A stretch of DNA of 58,778 nt, taken from positions 74,518-133,295 of the forward strand of contig RHPI01001855.1 of the NCBI GenBank assembly GCA_009103225.1, in the 5' to 3' direction. Shown one piece after another: positions 44,886 through 55,167 of the stretch. The notes beneath the pieces were generated by a model that ran no database searches, was not told the DNA's origin, and was given only the letters and a program-made list of their open reading frames with translations. Position 1 is the first letter of the stretch; each line of letters opens with the position of its first letter. The stretch is from Chlorokybus atmophyticus. Its lineage: Eukaryota > Streptophyta > Chlorokybophyceae > Chlorokybales > Chlorokybaceae. Both the position numbers and the translations under genes were made by a program.

Positions 44886-45260
44886 ATGCAACGCTCGTTT
44901 GTGTTGTGTCTGCTTGGCACCATGTTCAAGTTGGATGTGTACCGCCATCGCATCTTTGAGACAAACCCTCCTGTGATCTCAAACTTGAAATGCAACCACA
45001 CTGGTTCTGTACTTGAAGAGCTGGCAACGCACACGGAGCAGCACCAGCAGTTGCTACCTGGGGAGAGGCAAATTTACCCGGTGTACGGCCAAGCATCTTG
45101 CCGTGATACTATTGCAGGGTGGCAGTCTGCAATGCAGGTGGAGTGGATGGAAGCGGAATCGGAAATAAAGAATGCCATTCCACCGACTTCCTCTGAACAT
45201 GCAGGCAGGCTGTTGCTAAAAGCTATAGGCTTCACTGTTGATTACCGTCCTTTCTACTGA
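44886..45260 (+). CDS. Hypothetical protein, 124 codons
   Basis: An open frame starts MQRSFVLCLLGTMF and contains EELATHTEQHQQLLPGERQ and ESEIKNAIPPTSSEHAG. It ends in TGA. The composition looks coding and it begins beside the N-terminal tnp2 exon on the other strand. I recognise no family. It could be a piece of a larger spliced gene. Confidence 0.3.
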   Translation: MQRSFVLCLLGTMFKLDVYRHRIFETNPPVISNLKCNHTGSVLEELATHTEQHQQLLPGERQIYPVYGQASCRDTIAGWQSAMQVEWMEAESEIKNAIPPTSSEHAGRLLLKAIGFTVDYRPFY

Positions 45261-45759
45261 TCCTGTGTACAAACAATTGCTTAGACAATATCATCAACTT
45301 ACGAGCTGTGCTGGCAAACTTGTGTGGTCATTATCTGCACTGGTTTCAGCTTGACCACTTGTGACTTCATCAGCCAGTGCCAGCTAGAATGCCATATGGC
45401 AGCATGAAGGGATGCCGAGATTAACAAGGAAACTTACAACTGCACAATTGTGATGCGCAACTTGCTAGATGAGAGACGAGTTTTCTTGCAAAGCGCCGAC
45501 TGCGCTGTGCCGGTTACCCAACTAAGAGAACACCTCCTGCGGGTTCACTGTTCACTGTTTACGATGGTGAGGTCGCAGGGGCTCCTGCAAACACAACAGT
45601 CGCAATGTTAACAACAGCAGTTCTTGCAAAAACTGCAAATGTATAAGCAGTCTCCATGCCTGTTCCAACCTGCAAAGCTGGTAGTGCTTTTACAAGGTTG
45701 CAATTCCAGCTATCTTTGCTGCTGTTGCTCCTTCTCCTTTCGCTCCCGCCGCTGCTTCC

Positions 45760-46970
45760 GTTGCTCCTTTGCCTCCTGAACTTTTTATTACTCTGCTACC
45801 GCTCCTCCGCTTTCTGCTGAATTAGCTGCTGACGCAACTGCTCCTGCTGCTCAGGCGTGTCCTATGCAGCTATTATCTCCTTCACGCGCTCATGTGTAGA
45901 GTGCCTGACTAGCTTCTTGTCCACCGGACAACTGGTGATGCATTCCGCTTGTTGCAATATCAGCAGCTCCTTGCGGTTTGCTTTGCCAAACAGAAATTTG
46001 TTTCAATTCAGGAGGTGTGCTTGCTGTTGGCCAAGTAGGGTCTTTTTAAAATCCTTAGCAGTAGACACAAGCAGATTGAATTGATCTACTCGCCAATCTT
46101 GATTGCCAGGACCCTTAGGCACGCCGATGCGCACGTCTTTTCCGAAGTCCCTTGAAAAACAGCTGTACTTTAAGGGTCTCGTGGACCAGTTGCTCGTTGG
46201 CGTTTGCAACCCTGCATAATTGTGCAAACTGCGCGTAATACTCTTGAACAATGCGAAGTCCCTGTTGCACATGCAGCTTCTGGCACCGGCAGGCATGTTG
46301 TCCCTTTGCAAAGCAGCTCGCTGTTGGCGGCGTGACGGGCGGCGTTTGCGTTTCTTCGAGGGGGGTTCAGATTCACAAGGTGCAGGATCACTGGTTGCTG
46401 CGGTGCTAACGTCAAGTGACATCTCATTGGTTGCTGCAATAGCACCCTCAACTGCACCACTGACCTGCATCGCTTCAGCCTCCTCCTCATCAGTGACATC
46501 GACTTGCATAGCTTCAGCCTCCTGCCGCTATTTGGCCTTCGCCCCCTCCTGCTTGGCCTTGGCTTTAGCCTCCTCCTGCCTCTGCTTGGCCTCAGCCTCC
46601 TCCTGCTTGGCCTTGGCCTCAGCCTCCTGCCATTGCTGCGCTTCAGCCTCCTCCCGCCTCTGTTTGGCTTCAACCTCAACCTGTTGCCGTAACAACCGCC
46701 GTAACAACTGTCGCGCTTCAGCCTCCTCTTGCCTCTGCTTGGCCTCGGCCTCGGCCTCAGCCTCCTGCCGTAACAACTGTTGCACTGCAGCCTCCTCTTC
46801 CAGCTTGGCCCTGGCTTTGACTTGCTGCTTGGCAGCATTAATAGCAACTATAGTTTGTGGACCCATCCACTTTTAAGCCCTCTGGGCCTTGGCTTGTGCC
46901 TCAGCTTTGTGCTTGGGCTGGGGCTCAGCTTGCTGCTCGGCCTGGGCCTGGGCCTGGGCTTGGGCCACTC
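45760..46970 (-). pseudogene. Coiled-coil, Glu/Ala/Gln-rich protein with nuclear localisation signal, broken
   Basis: One minus-strand frame runs about 1.2 kb without a frameshift but with five stops: TAA 46873, TAG 46528, TGA 46003, TAG 45862 and TAG 45796. It holds AEAKQRQEEAEA-type heptad-like repeats (46860-46530), an acidic MQVDVTDEEEAEAMQV, the basic cluster PPSKKRKRRPSRRQQR, then VRIGVPKGPGNQDWRVDQFN, NRKELLILQQAE and another coil EQQEQLRQQLIQQKAEER. At 46528 the repeat pattern predicts Gln where TAG stands. The 5' end merges with a copia RNase H fragment near 46970. No family is recognised; it may be an accessory gene of the adjacent tnp2 element. Confidence 0.5.
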
Positions 46971-48305
46971 CGCTTCGGACGTGGATGCCGCTGTAGTTAG
47001 CTGCAGCCTGCTGTTCCAGCTCACAGCTCCTCCGTTGAGTATGAACACATAGCCAGTAGTAGACCTTCTGCTGTCGAGGTCTCCAGCAAAGTCCGAGTCG
47101 CAATAGCCTATCAGCTTAGTGTCGCCGCGACCAAACTTGATGCCAACAATAGCGCTTCCCGCCACATAGCGTAGTACCCCCTTTGCAGCCCTGCAGTGCT
47201 CAATCGACGGTGCAGACATGTAGCGAGCAAGGACTCTACAGCATGTGCAATGTCTGGACGCGTGCACACTGCCAAATAGAGCATGCTGCCTATCAGCTCA
47301 CCGAAAGGGTATTGAGGCTTGTTAAGTACCTCTCCCTCCTTCCCCTTTACGAGGTTGGTACCAACCGTTCGTGGTGTAGACTTGGTCTTTGCCTCAGTTG
47401 ATCCAAACTTGGCAACCAGTCTTTATTCCATCTGTTCCTGGCTGATCTTGATAGTGCGCGCCGCTCTGTTGCGCTCAACCATGCCAAGAAAGAACTTGGC
47501 CTCTCCAAGATCACGCACTGAGAATGCTTGTTGCAGTGCAAGCTGCATCTCGTGCAAGAACTCCACTTGCCTTGCGTTGACGATAATGTTGTCCACATAT
47601 ACCAACAACCACACCTTCTTTGCCTCGTGGAAGAAGAGCCCAGGGTCAGCGGTTGATGCCTTGAAGCCCAACGACTCCAACTCTTTTGTAAGCCGAATGT
47701 GCCACATACGAGGTGCTTGCCGTAGCCCGTATAATGCCTTGATCAGCTTGCAGGCCATACCGCGCTCTCTTTCTTCATAGCCAGGTGGTTGCTCGATGTA
47801 GATCTCTTCCTCTAACTCTCCATAAAGGAAGGCAATTTTCACATCGAGGTGATGCATCTTAAGGTCCTCCGCAGCAACCATAGCCAACAATGCACGAAAG
47901 GTGACATGCTTACTTGCGGGAGCAAAAACTTCTGTAAAGTTAACGCCCTCTTGTTGCAGGAAGCCCTTTGCCACCAGCCTTGCCTTGTACCGCTCAATGT
48001 TGCCTTGACCATCACGCTTCACCTTGAAGACCCACTTGACAGGAATGGGCTTAGCACCTTCCGGCATCTTCTCCAACACCCAAGTATTATTGGCGTGAAG
48101 TGACGCAATCTCCTTGTCCATAGCCCGCTGCCACTGCTCCGCGTCAGGTGCGCGCAACGCCTCCACATAGGTGCTTGGCTCCTCCTTATCCTTTTGCACA
48201 CTCGCCACGTGTGCCTTATAAAAGTCAGGTGCACTTCTCTCCCTCTCAGGATACCTGCGAGTTGAGTGGTGCTGATGTTGCTCCACATTGTTAGCCTTGG
48301 TCAAG
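46970..48305 (-). pseudogene. Ty1/copia reverse transcriptase-RNase H fragment
   Basis: 48304-47423 encodes the copia RT (RVT_2): EALRAPDAEQWQRAMDKEI, NNTWVLEKMP, ARLVAKGFLQQEGVNFTEVF, HHLDVKIAFLYGELEEEIY, PPGYE, KALYGLRQAPRMWH. The catalytic box reads YVDN instead of the usual YVDD, so the second Asp is lost. After stops and frame changes, KPQYPFGELIGSMLYLAVCT and the RNase H segment GYCDSDFAGDLDSRRSTTGY, VSWNSRLQ follow to about 46975. No gag, integrase or LTR is seen. Both ends are abrupt: the left joins the coiled-coil gene and the right joins the tnp2 copy B frame near 48305. Confidence 0.88.
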
Positions 48306-49898
48306 TCGTGCTGGTGGGGCGGGCGTAATTGCAGGTGAAGCCCTCAAGCAGCAGTGATTCGAGCTCGTCTATAAGTGGCTTCAAAAAGGGGTCCATGTTG
48401 TCAACCCCCTTGGGAAGCTGATCTTTGGGCACAAAACCGACAGGAAGAAGCGAAGACGTCTGCGCGCTCAACAACTTGCCTCCGTTCAAGATGGCCACGT
48501 TGATCATCAGCGTGTTGTGGGGGTTGGTGCTGGCTGTGGTGAAGCCGTCCCAGTGGCCAATGAAGGTGGTTCCTCGAGTCACCGTAGGCCATATGCTTAA
48601 AAGGACAGGTGACCTGCTCGCAGGTGCGACACCGAAACCTCCGCTGCGGCCCATCATCACTGTCGCCTTCAGTGAAGTGGTGACCTGGTCTGTGAACTGT
48701 CTGGCAGTGCTCTCATCTGACTAGCAGCTAGTAGGTCTTCTTGGGGTTGAAGAAGTCGGTGATCTCCCTTATACGAGCTCCATCCCAGACTTCAGATTGA
48801 CGGGCAGGAGGAACTGCTGGATCTTTGTCAAGCCGCCGCTCCCGGTGCAGCCAGGCCTGGAGCCATTGATGACAGATGGTTGACACGCCCAGCATGAGCT
48901 GCAACCTTGGCCTGAGAGGGAGGTAGTAGAAGCTCGTGCCTTCCTTGCGTTTCTGACTGCAGTCTGGGCACTGTTCTTTTGCCATGGCTTTGCGCTCCTT
49001 CTCGCGCTGCCGGTAGCTGGAGCGCACGGAGTCTTCGTCTTGCACAACGAGCTCAGCATTTGGATAGGGCTTGTCGAACAGGTGGCCGCAGGCACAGACA
49101 GAATAATGCGGTGTTGAAGGCATCCCCATGCCCTTAAACATGCCAATCAGGCTCTTGCAAGTAGTAGGCAGCTTGAAGCCTTCGCTCTTCTCATTAAACA
49201 ATCCCTTCGTAGCCAAAACCATTAAGGAGCTTTCGCCTTTAAAGAGGACAGGGAGCAGTTTGTTGAAGCAGTCCTGCGAGACTCCAGCTTCTTCTAGAAT
49301 GGATGAGATCTCGATTATCTTGTCCAGGTAAGTTGTAGACATCTGCTGCAAATTAGGCAACTTGTCTGCATCAAAGCTGTCCAAAGTGGGTTGCACAGTA
49401 GGAATGCTCCTCAGCCGTCTGGCCGCCTCGTCTTTGGCTAAGTGCGCATCGATGATCAAGCGCGGCTGCATGATCTGCGACACAATAAGGGTGTGTAAGC
49501 AATGTGCATGCATGGTCACTCTTTATCAGCGCTGGCCAAGCGAAGCAACTTACCAAGCCTTTGCACTTGGAGCAGAGGCAAAGGTCGCGACTAAAGGTTA
49601 GAGGCTGCTCAGGCTCAGGCTCTTGGTTGCCAGAATGATCAGATTGCTCGGCGGCTCCAAAGTCCGGCATCTCTGGAGAAGATTGTTCTGCTGTCTGCTG
49701 GTTGGACAGGTGTGGTTGATCTTCAGGCGCAGGCTCGGGCTCCAAGGCAGACGCAGCTGCAAGTTCGGGCTCCAAGGCAGACGCAGGTGCAGGCTCATGC
49801 TCCAAGGCAGATGCAGGTGCAGGCAGCTGCAAATCACCTCCTCCTCCAGTGAGGTACGGGCTGATGTTTGTTGAACGCGCTTGCTGGGCGGCCCTCAT
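48305..49898 (-). pseudogene. tnp2 (CACTA/Plavaka-like) transposase, N-terminal half, copy B
   Basis: Exon 1 (49898-49554) starts MRAAQQARSTNISPYL. It has three copies of an ASALEPEPAP-like unit and the zinc-like CLCSKCKGL. A GT-AG intron (49553-49475) leads to exon 2 (49474-48728). This reads IMQPRLIIDAHLAKDEAARR, FKLPTTCKSLIGMFKGMGMP, YSVCACGHLF, CPDCSQKRK, YLPLRPRLQLMLG and VWDGARIREITDFF, all tnp2 landmarks. TAG at 48728 ends that frame. The next piece (about 48710-48305) gives SIWPTVTRGTTF and LPKGVDNMDPFLKPLIDELE, the core just before the G-C-S-K-C box. A copia fragment truncates it at 48305. It differs from copy A in sequence and intron layout, so it is a separate family member. Confidence 0.8.
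49735..49830. repeat. Three 30-33 base repeats coding ASALEPEPAP
   Basis: GGCTCCAAGGCAGACGCAG-type units lie in a row in exon 1 of tnp2 copy B. Spacing keeps frame. Confidence 0.75.
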
Positions 49899-50355
49899 CT
49901 CTTTAAGCAGTGACCGTTTAGCACGTACACTGGCTTTGCGTGGCTTCCCACCAGCATGCTTGATTGGTGCAAGCGTTTCATCAAACTGCTCACGCTCGCG
50001 CAGAACAGCAGACTGTTGAACAATGCGTCCTGTTGGTCATGAGCTAAACATCGCAACTTAGCGCGCGTCGAAAAGCCGAGTATTGTGCACGCGATGCTTG
50101 CAAATGTAGACGTGTATAGAAACTGGCGGGGTATAAAACCCCTGGACTTGTATGGCATTAATGGTAGTAGCAGCCGTACTCTTGTTGATGTTGTTAGCGT
50201 GTCACTTGCACGTGTGTATGTCAATAGGTTATGGGCGCACACATGCTTGTGTAGGTTGATGGAGTGTGTTACGATTGTGTGAGTAGCTGTAGTTGCTTGA
50301 TGTGGAGTAGGTTGTAAGATCTGCAAGTAGCAGAGGGGCAGCCACGGCCACAAGC

Positions 50356-51070
50356 ATGGATGGCTTGAAGTGCACAATGAAACCACTAGACGTTAATAAC
50401 TACAACATATGGAGCGTGAAGATGGAGCTACTATTGGCCTACAACGAGCTGTGGAAGTATCTGGATCCGGCGGAGGCACCTTTGTAGGCATAGCGAGTGT
50501 CTGGGCAACACAAGGGAGAAAAGTTTTGATTTTGATATGCTTGCACATGGCTGATCATTACCTGGTGCTGGTGAAGGAGTGCCAGAGTGCACAGGAGCTT
50601 TGAACGAAGTTGGATAGCCATTTCAAGTCGCGCAACATAGCGAGGAGACTGCAGCTGAGGCAGGAGCTCAACTCATTGCGCAAGGAGAGCGGGGAGCCCA
50701 TTGTCAAGTTCATGGAGCGAGCGAAGGTGTTGTGGAGTGACTTGCTAGGTGTTGGCCACGAGCTCAAGGAAGTTGAGGTGGTGGTGTGGGCTGTGCTCTC
50801 CGGTTTGCCCAAAGAGTATAGGGTTGTTGTCACTATCTTGGAGTCTGGGAAGGAGGACTTGTCAATGGATGGGGTGACACCAATATCACTTCAAGAAGAG
50901 CAGCGCTCGAGGAAGGAGGACGACGATGGAGAGGGAGCACCTGGAGGTGGAGGTGCTGTGGCATGCGAAGAAGGGCACACGAAGCAGTCATGTGGAGTGT
51001 TGGCATTGCGGGGAGCGTGGTCACATCCAGTGGTATTGTCCTAAGGTGAAGAAGGCTGATGGTGAGTAGT
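50356..51070 (+). pseudogene. Ty1/copia gag, broken
   Basis: The ATG at 50356 opens MKPLDVNNYNIWSVKMELLL, the usual copia gag start, and stops at TAG near 50488. Another frame continues with ADHYLVLVKECQSAQEL, TGA (50601), TKLDSHFKSRNIARRLQLR, SGEPIVKFMERAKVLWSDLL, VVVWAVLSGLPKEYRVVVTI. A third frame has the CCHC knuckle CWHCGERGHIQWYC (50998-51040). This is the UBN2/Retrotran_gag plan of copia elements. The adjoining pol is absent. Instead, gypsy RNase H sequence on the other strand follows directly. Confidence 0.82.
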
Positions 51071-51690
51071 CGACTTCGATGTTGACCTCGTGGACGTCCC
51101 TAAGGGGTGTGGTCATTGTGGGGTCGGTAGACTCAAGGGCAGGAATCTCCTCTGTTGGTGAGGTGGTGTTAATCCGGCTACCTGACCGTAACGCGGCTAC
51201 AACAAACATGACCGCCACGGTGGGAGTTGCTGCTGCGAGGCCGAGCTCGTGCCGAGCTCCGGTTGCATTGTTGGTGCTGCGGTGAGGGTTGCGACTGAGG
51301 CCATCAGCGTCCTGGTTGGTGAGGCCGGCACGGTGGTCGATCTCAAAGTCATACTCCTGCAGCAACAGAGCCCAGCGAGCAAGTTTTTAGGTTAGATGTT
51401 GGTTGGTCATCAACCACTTGAGTGGCTGATGACCAACAATGTCGGTGATCAGCTGGAATTGTCAACCACAGAGGAACGGTCTAAAAAAGAAGATAGCCCA
51501 TACTGCAGCGAGGCACTCCCCCTCGCAGCTGCTGTAGTTGGCCTCAGCGCTGTTGCTGCTTCGGCTGGCGTACGACACCACCCGCTTCTTCTTGTTCTCA
51601 TCGTGCTGTACCAGCACATCCCCCATCCCAAGCTTGCTCCAGTCGGTGTGGAGGATGGGAAGGGCTTGTTGTAGTCAAGACGTTGCAAGA
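51020..51690 (-). pseudogene. Ty3/gypsy RNase H to linker fragment
   Basis: On the minus strand SKLGMGDVLVQHDENKKRVV, SYASRSSNSAEANYSSCEGE, HQPLKWLMTNQHLT and KLARWALLLQEYDFEIDHRA, NQDADGLSR follow in order, with stops and at least one frame change. This is the RNase H and its C-terminal linker of a Ty3/gypsy pol. It belongs to a lineage different from gypsy elements 1 and 2. No LTR is visible. Confidence 0.8.
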
Positions 51691-51914
51691 TGGGAGCGGT
51701 AGTGAGCCTGCCCTTTCACACGGCACCTGCAGCAGAATCCGTTCTCGGCACAAGCCAGTTGTGCCGTCAGCGGCACCTGCCTTCGAGTTCTGCGAGCAAT
51801 TCTTCTTCCAAGACGGCACAAGTCGCTTTGTGCCGGCAGAGGATTGTAAGTCACCATCTGTTAGCCGGCACAAGCTGCTTACTGCCGCTGACGGGGCAAA
51901 CTACGTTGGGCCGA

Positions 51915-52245
51915 CATCGGCACAGCAGTACTTCTAATAGTCTTCGGCACAGCAGCGCTTCTGCCGTCTTCGGCACAGCTGCGACCCCACCGTCTTCGGC
52001 ACAGCAGCGCTTATGCCGTTTTTGCCACAATAGCACTTCTGCCGACTTCGGCGCAGCAGCGCTTCTGCCGTCTTCAGCACAGCTGTGATCCTATCGTCTT
52101 CGGCACAGCAACGATCTTGCCGTTTTTGGCACAATAGCACTTTTGCCAACTTCGGCACAGCAGCGCTTCTGCCGTCTTCGGCACAGCAGCACTTCTGCCG
52201 ACTTCGGCACAGCAGCAGCAGCAGTTGTGCCGTTGACGGCACAGC
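51915..52245. repeat. Satellite with 26-base monomers and a 104-base higher-order repeat
   Basis: Eleven or more monomers like CTTCGGCACAGCAGCGCTTC start at 51942, 51968, 51994, 52020, 52046, 52072, 52098, 52124, 52150, 52176 and 52202. The order is A, B, A', C, A, B, A', C, A, A. B has CAGCTG(C/T)GA and C begins TTTTG(G/C)CACAATAG. The 26-base period is not a multiple of three. Weaker GGCACAAG/TTGTGCCG relatives extend back to about 51720. Confidence 0.9.
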
Positions 52246-52439
52246 TCCTGGTGTGTCGACCTCGATGGACCAGCAGTCATGCCGATAACGACCCAGCCAT
52301 CTCTATTCCACAATTAGCAGCACAATATAGCAGTCACATGCAGGCAAATTGCAGGCAGTTTTCCTGGCAAAGAAATCTTACCCTTATAACCTTATATGGA
52401 GTTTACATTGTACCATGTACTCCTAACTAGTACTAGAAT

Positions 52440-52590
52440 ATGCTCCAATTGTTTGCAAGAAGCTTAATGCTACCAGGAAGCTAAACTGCTGGTAGCAAGC
52501 TAAAATGCTAGCCAGAAGTTAGACTTTTAGCAGGAAGCTAGACTGGCGGCTATAAGGAAGCTGCATGGAAGCTAGACTGGTTGCTGCAAG
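52440..52590. repeat. Short repeats of AGGAAGCTAGACTGG
   Basis: CCAGGAAGCTAAACTGC, AGCAGGAAGCTAGACTGG and GCATGGAAGCTAGACTGG recur within 130 bases at uneven spacing. Confidence 0.6.
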
Positions 52591-52609
52591 AAAGATGAGC
52601 GAAGGTCTT

Positions 52610-54020
52610 CGGCTTGGTACCCAATTACGGATCGGGTTGTCGCTTGGCTTGACTATTCCAGTGCCAGCCATAGCGTGCTTCTCCTGAGTTATCCTGTACC
52701 AGCCAGCGCTTGTTGACTGCAAATGTAACAAGCATGAGACCGATCTGCGAGTCAGTCAACTTTGCAAGCAGATGGTCCTCCTATGGCTGCCGAAGGGCGA
52801 CAGCCTCCCAATCTGCGTCCCGTATGTCCCCCTCCAGGAAGTGTACACCTCCAGCAAGCTCTCGCGGTTGGGAACATTGGCGCAAAAGGTATTGCAGCAG
52901 ATGCCAGCCAAGTGCATGAGGTGGTCAGAGCAACGATTGATCTGCAAGCAAGAATTGTTACAAGTGTGCATCATGCAAGCATGCTGCACACGTTACAACC
53001 CACTGCAACGTTCTTACCCTCCGATTGATGTCATGCTGGTCTTCTGGCTACACGCGCTTGTCAACCATGTGCGCGCGAACGCATTTTGGGGTGACTTCTG
53101 CAATGCAGTCGCCTGAAGAGCAGTCTAAGCAAAAGCAGACTGCAGACGGGGCTACCATGCAGGTCAAGCACAACTGCGTCCCTGCATCACTCAAGTAGCC
53201 GCATTAGTGCATGTCACGCATATAGTCTTCTTTGCAGTTACGCTTGCAATGTGCTGTGCCGCAGCACACGATCTACTACGCTCACCAAGATTGCTGCACA
53301 AGTGCTCGTCACCCGTCAGCTGGCCAGCATACCCGTCCGTGTCACGTAATGGCATGTAGACGTGTTGATCACCGATACCCTTGGCGTTGTACCACTCCAG
53401 CACCTTCACTTTGTAGCTGCGCCAAGGAGTCTCTTGCTCAAGCACCTCCAGTACTTGACCGCGCCCAACAGCCACAACCCTGCCGCTGCTGCTGCCGCTG
53501 GTGCTTGCAGCATCTCCTGCGGGTCTGCAGCACCAGCCGCATTTGAATTTCTTACGAGTGCGGGTGCAAAGCCTCGTGCAAGAGGATAAATGGCGTACCT
53601 GAAAGCCACCCAGTCCTCACGCAGCTGCGCTTGAGAAGGCGGCTCAGCAGTCAACAAGGCAAGCAGCACAGCATTTTGGCTGGAGGGAAAGTCTGCAACG
53701 GTGAATTTGGGCCAAGCCCGTAGTCTGTGCGCGAGCGGCGTGGAGCTGGCTCCTTTGCGTCAGCGCGCTTCTCAGCGCGTGCAGCGCGCATCTTCTCCTT
53801 GCGCTGCTCACTGGTCAAGCCTACCGTTTCGCCTGGCGTTAATAAATGGCCCCGTCTTGCATTATCCACAAACCAGCGGATTTGCTCACAAATCCATTCT
53901 GCAAACAAGAGGCAGTGAGCAGCCATTCTGCAGGAAGCACAAGGCATTTGGCAGGTGGCAGCTGGTATATAGACGCACATGCACATATGCAGACGCAGAT
54001 TTCTTACTTGCAGGCCAGCG
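52610..54020 (-). CDS. Exons of an unrecognised gene (Trp- and Arg-rich, transposon-associated?)
   Basis: Minus-strand pieces with coding character, in order: about 53905-53600 (EWICEQIRWFVDNARRGHLL, TSEQRKEKMRAARAEKRADA, PSQAQLREDWVAFR, donor GTACGCC), about 53510-53275 (SGSSSGRVVAVGRGQVLEVL, ETPWRSYKVKVLEWYNAKGI, YMPLRDTDGYAG, donor GTGAGC) and about 52880-52620 (GVHFLEGDIRDADWEAVALR, QPxEDHLLAKLTDSQIGLML, NKRWLVQDNSGEARYGWHWN). The last piece holds a TAG and ends at TAA. No family is recognised. It sits upstream of tnp2 copy B on the same strand and may be part of that element. Confidence 0.45.
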
Positions 54021-55121
54021 CAATGTCTGTCCGTCAATCTCTAGCGGAGCGTGATATAGACAGGTTTTACGCCAGCTCCTGTCTTCAGGAGCTTACCACA
54101 CTTGCGGAGGTTCGCTCCAATAAAATCTTGTCAGACCATTTTCCTATCTTCCACTCTGTCTGACCGCGCACATCCCTCCCACGGGGGCTTGGATGCTAGA
54201 AACTGGACCCCTCCTTGCTGAAGGATGCCGCCTTCTGCACAGACGTGGAGGAGCTTTGGGGGTGTAGACAAACTCATCGTCCACCCCTAGCTCCTTTCAT
54301 CTTCTGGTTCGAGGAAGGTCTTGAACTCTTCACCGCCTTAGCCAAGCAGCACCATGCCAGACGCCGCGCTTCAGTGCAGCAGGCCAACCATGCAGTGCGA
54401 GTGCTGCTAGCAACTGCGGAGCTGAGTCTCTTTTCCTCGCGGCAAGCCGTAGCCCTGCAGGATGAGAGGGACAGGCTGTGCGCTAGCTTGCAAGAGCTGG
54501 AAGAAACAATGGTCGAAGGCGCATACATATGCTTCAGCAATAGGTGGCGGCTGGTGGGAGAACGCACGAGTTCATCGTTCTTCACCAGGGGCAAAGCGGA
54601 TAGGCTCACCCTCCTCGATATGCTCACTTTCTCATTTAGTGGAAGCGCACCAACCCACTCTCCGCTTACAGTCCGAACTTTAAGGTGCCACGCAACACTA
54701 CTACCAAACTCTCTTCACCTCCTCGCCTGCTGATTCAAGAGAGAAGCATGGAGCGCTTGAAGAGTGCATACGGGTGGTCCCAGGGTCTATCTCTGCGAAG
54801 ACTGCTGCAGCTCTGGACGCAATGGTTACAAAGGAGGAGCTGCGGTCAGCCTTATTTTCTATGGATCCTCATCACAGCCTAGGCAAGGTTGGACTTACAG
54901 CCCACTTCTGGCAACATGTATGGCCAACGCTGAGGGAAGACTATGCCGTCTATTGCCGACACGTACTTGACGTTGGGGAGATGGGCTCTACGCAGCGTGT
55001 TGATGGTATCACTATGCTGCACAAGCAAGGCGATCTCAGATCTACGTAACTGGCGTCCTATCACTCTCCTCCCTTTGCACTAAAAGATCCAGTCGAAGCT
55101 CTATCTGTTAGACTCTCACCG

Positions 55122-55167
55122 TTGTTGCCAGAAGTGTTATCTTCGGAGATAACACTTCTGGCAACAA
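55122..55167. repeat. Perfect 20-base inverted repeat with 6-base loop inside LINE copy 2
   Basis: TTGTTGCCAGAAGTGTTATC (55122-55141), loop TTCGGA, then its exact reverse complement (55148-55167). It replaces the H-P-S-Q-A-G-F-V segment of RT seen in the other LINE. Confidence 0.95.

Larger units (their letters stand above)
42058..44948 (-). pseudogene. tnp2 (CACTA/Plavaka-like) transposase, N-terminal and core exons, copy A
   Basis: Minus-strand exons, in order, follow the tnp2 family plan. About 44858-44500 is an acidic N-terminal part (CCSLRCKMLCAND, VESEQEGNPRGSD) with TAA at 44592. About 44290-44110 gives DVVLPKTNKMPRSIPEIL, NMGF, TAG (44207), AYDACRCDYMVYCGRYAK. 43522-43407 gives SPMFKDTDDHYSRF, EPRNIRLAKFIDGMSPFK (the D-G region). 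43326-43156 gives NYEFWVVTISVLNLP, LQAYLRPIIDQLGSLWAG. About 42920-42689 gives AHGAIFGCSKCECRGEHV, RRYLPNDHPYRT. 42580-42330 gives GILGLSCFHNLPYW, VIRPMHIFANLA. 42243-42058 is the last. Introns have GT-AG ends. tnp2 enzymes cut and paste DNA. Stops indicate decay. Its missing C-terminal part may be at 33.5 kb. Confidence 0.78.

Noticed and set aside
46170-46876. Long open frames on both strands over the coiled-coil gene
   Set aside because: The Arg-rich minus frame and the Ser/Ala/Leu-rich plus frame are shadows of the repetitive Glu/Ala/Gln frame.
10863-48730. Possible stop-codon reassignment (TAG, or TAG and TAA, as Gln), as in some ulvophyte algae
   Set aside because: VID27 (456 codons) and gypsy 2 gag and pol (over 1500 codons) use only CAA/CAG for Gln with no internal TAG or TAA. 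The TAG codons in decayed elements align with Glu, Leu, Trp and Gln rather than one amino acid, and TGA stops occur in the same elements.
51690-52290. CRISPR-like regular repeat at 51.9-52.2 kb
   Set aside because: The units abut without spacers and the region is eukaryotic; it is a satellite.
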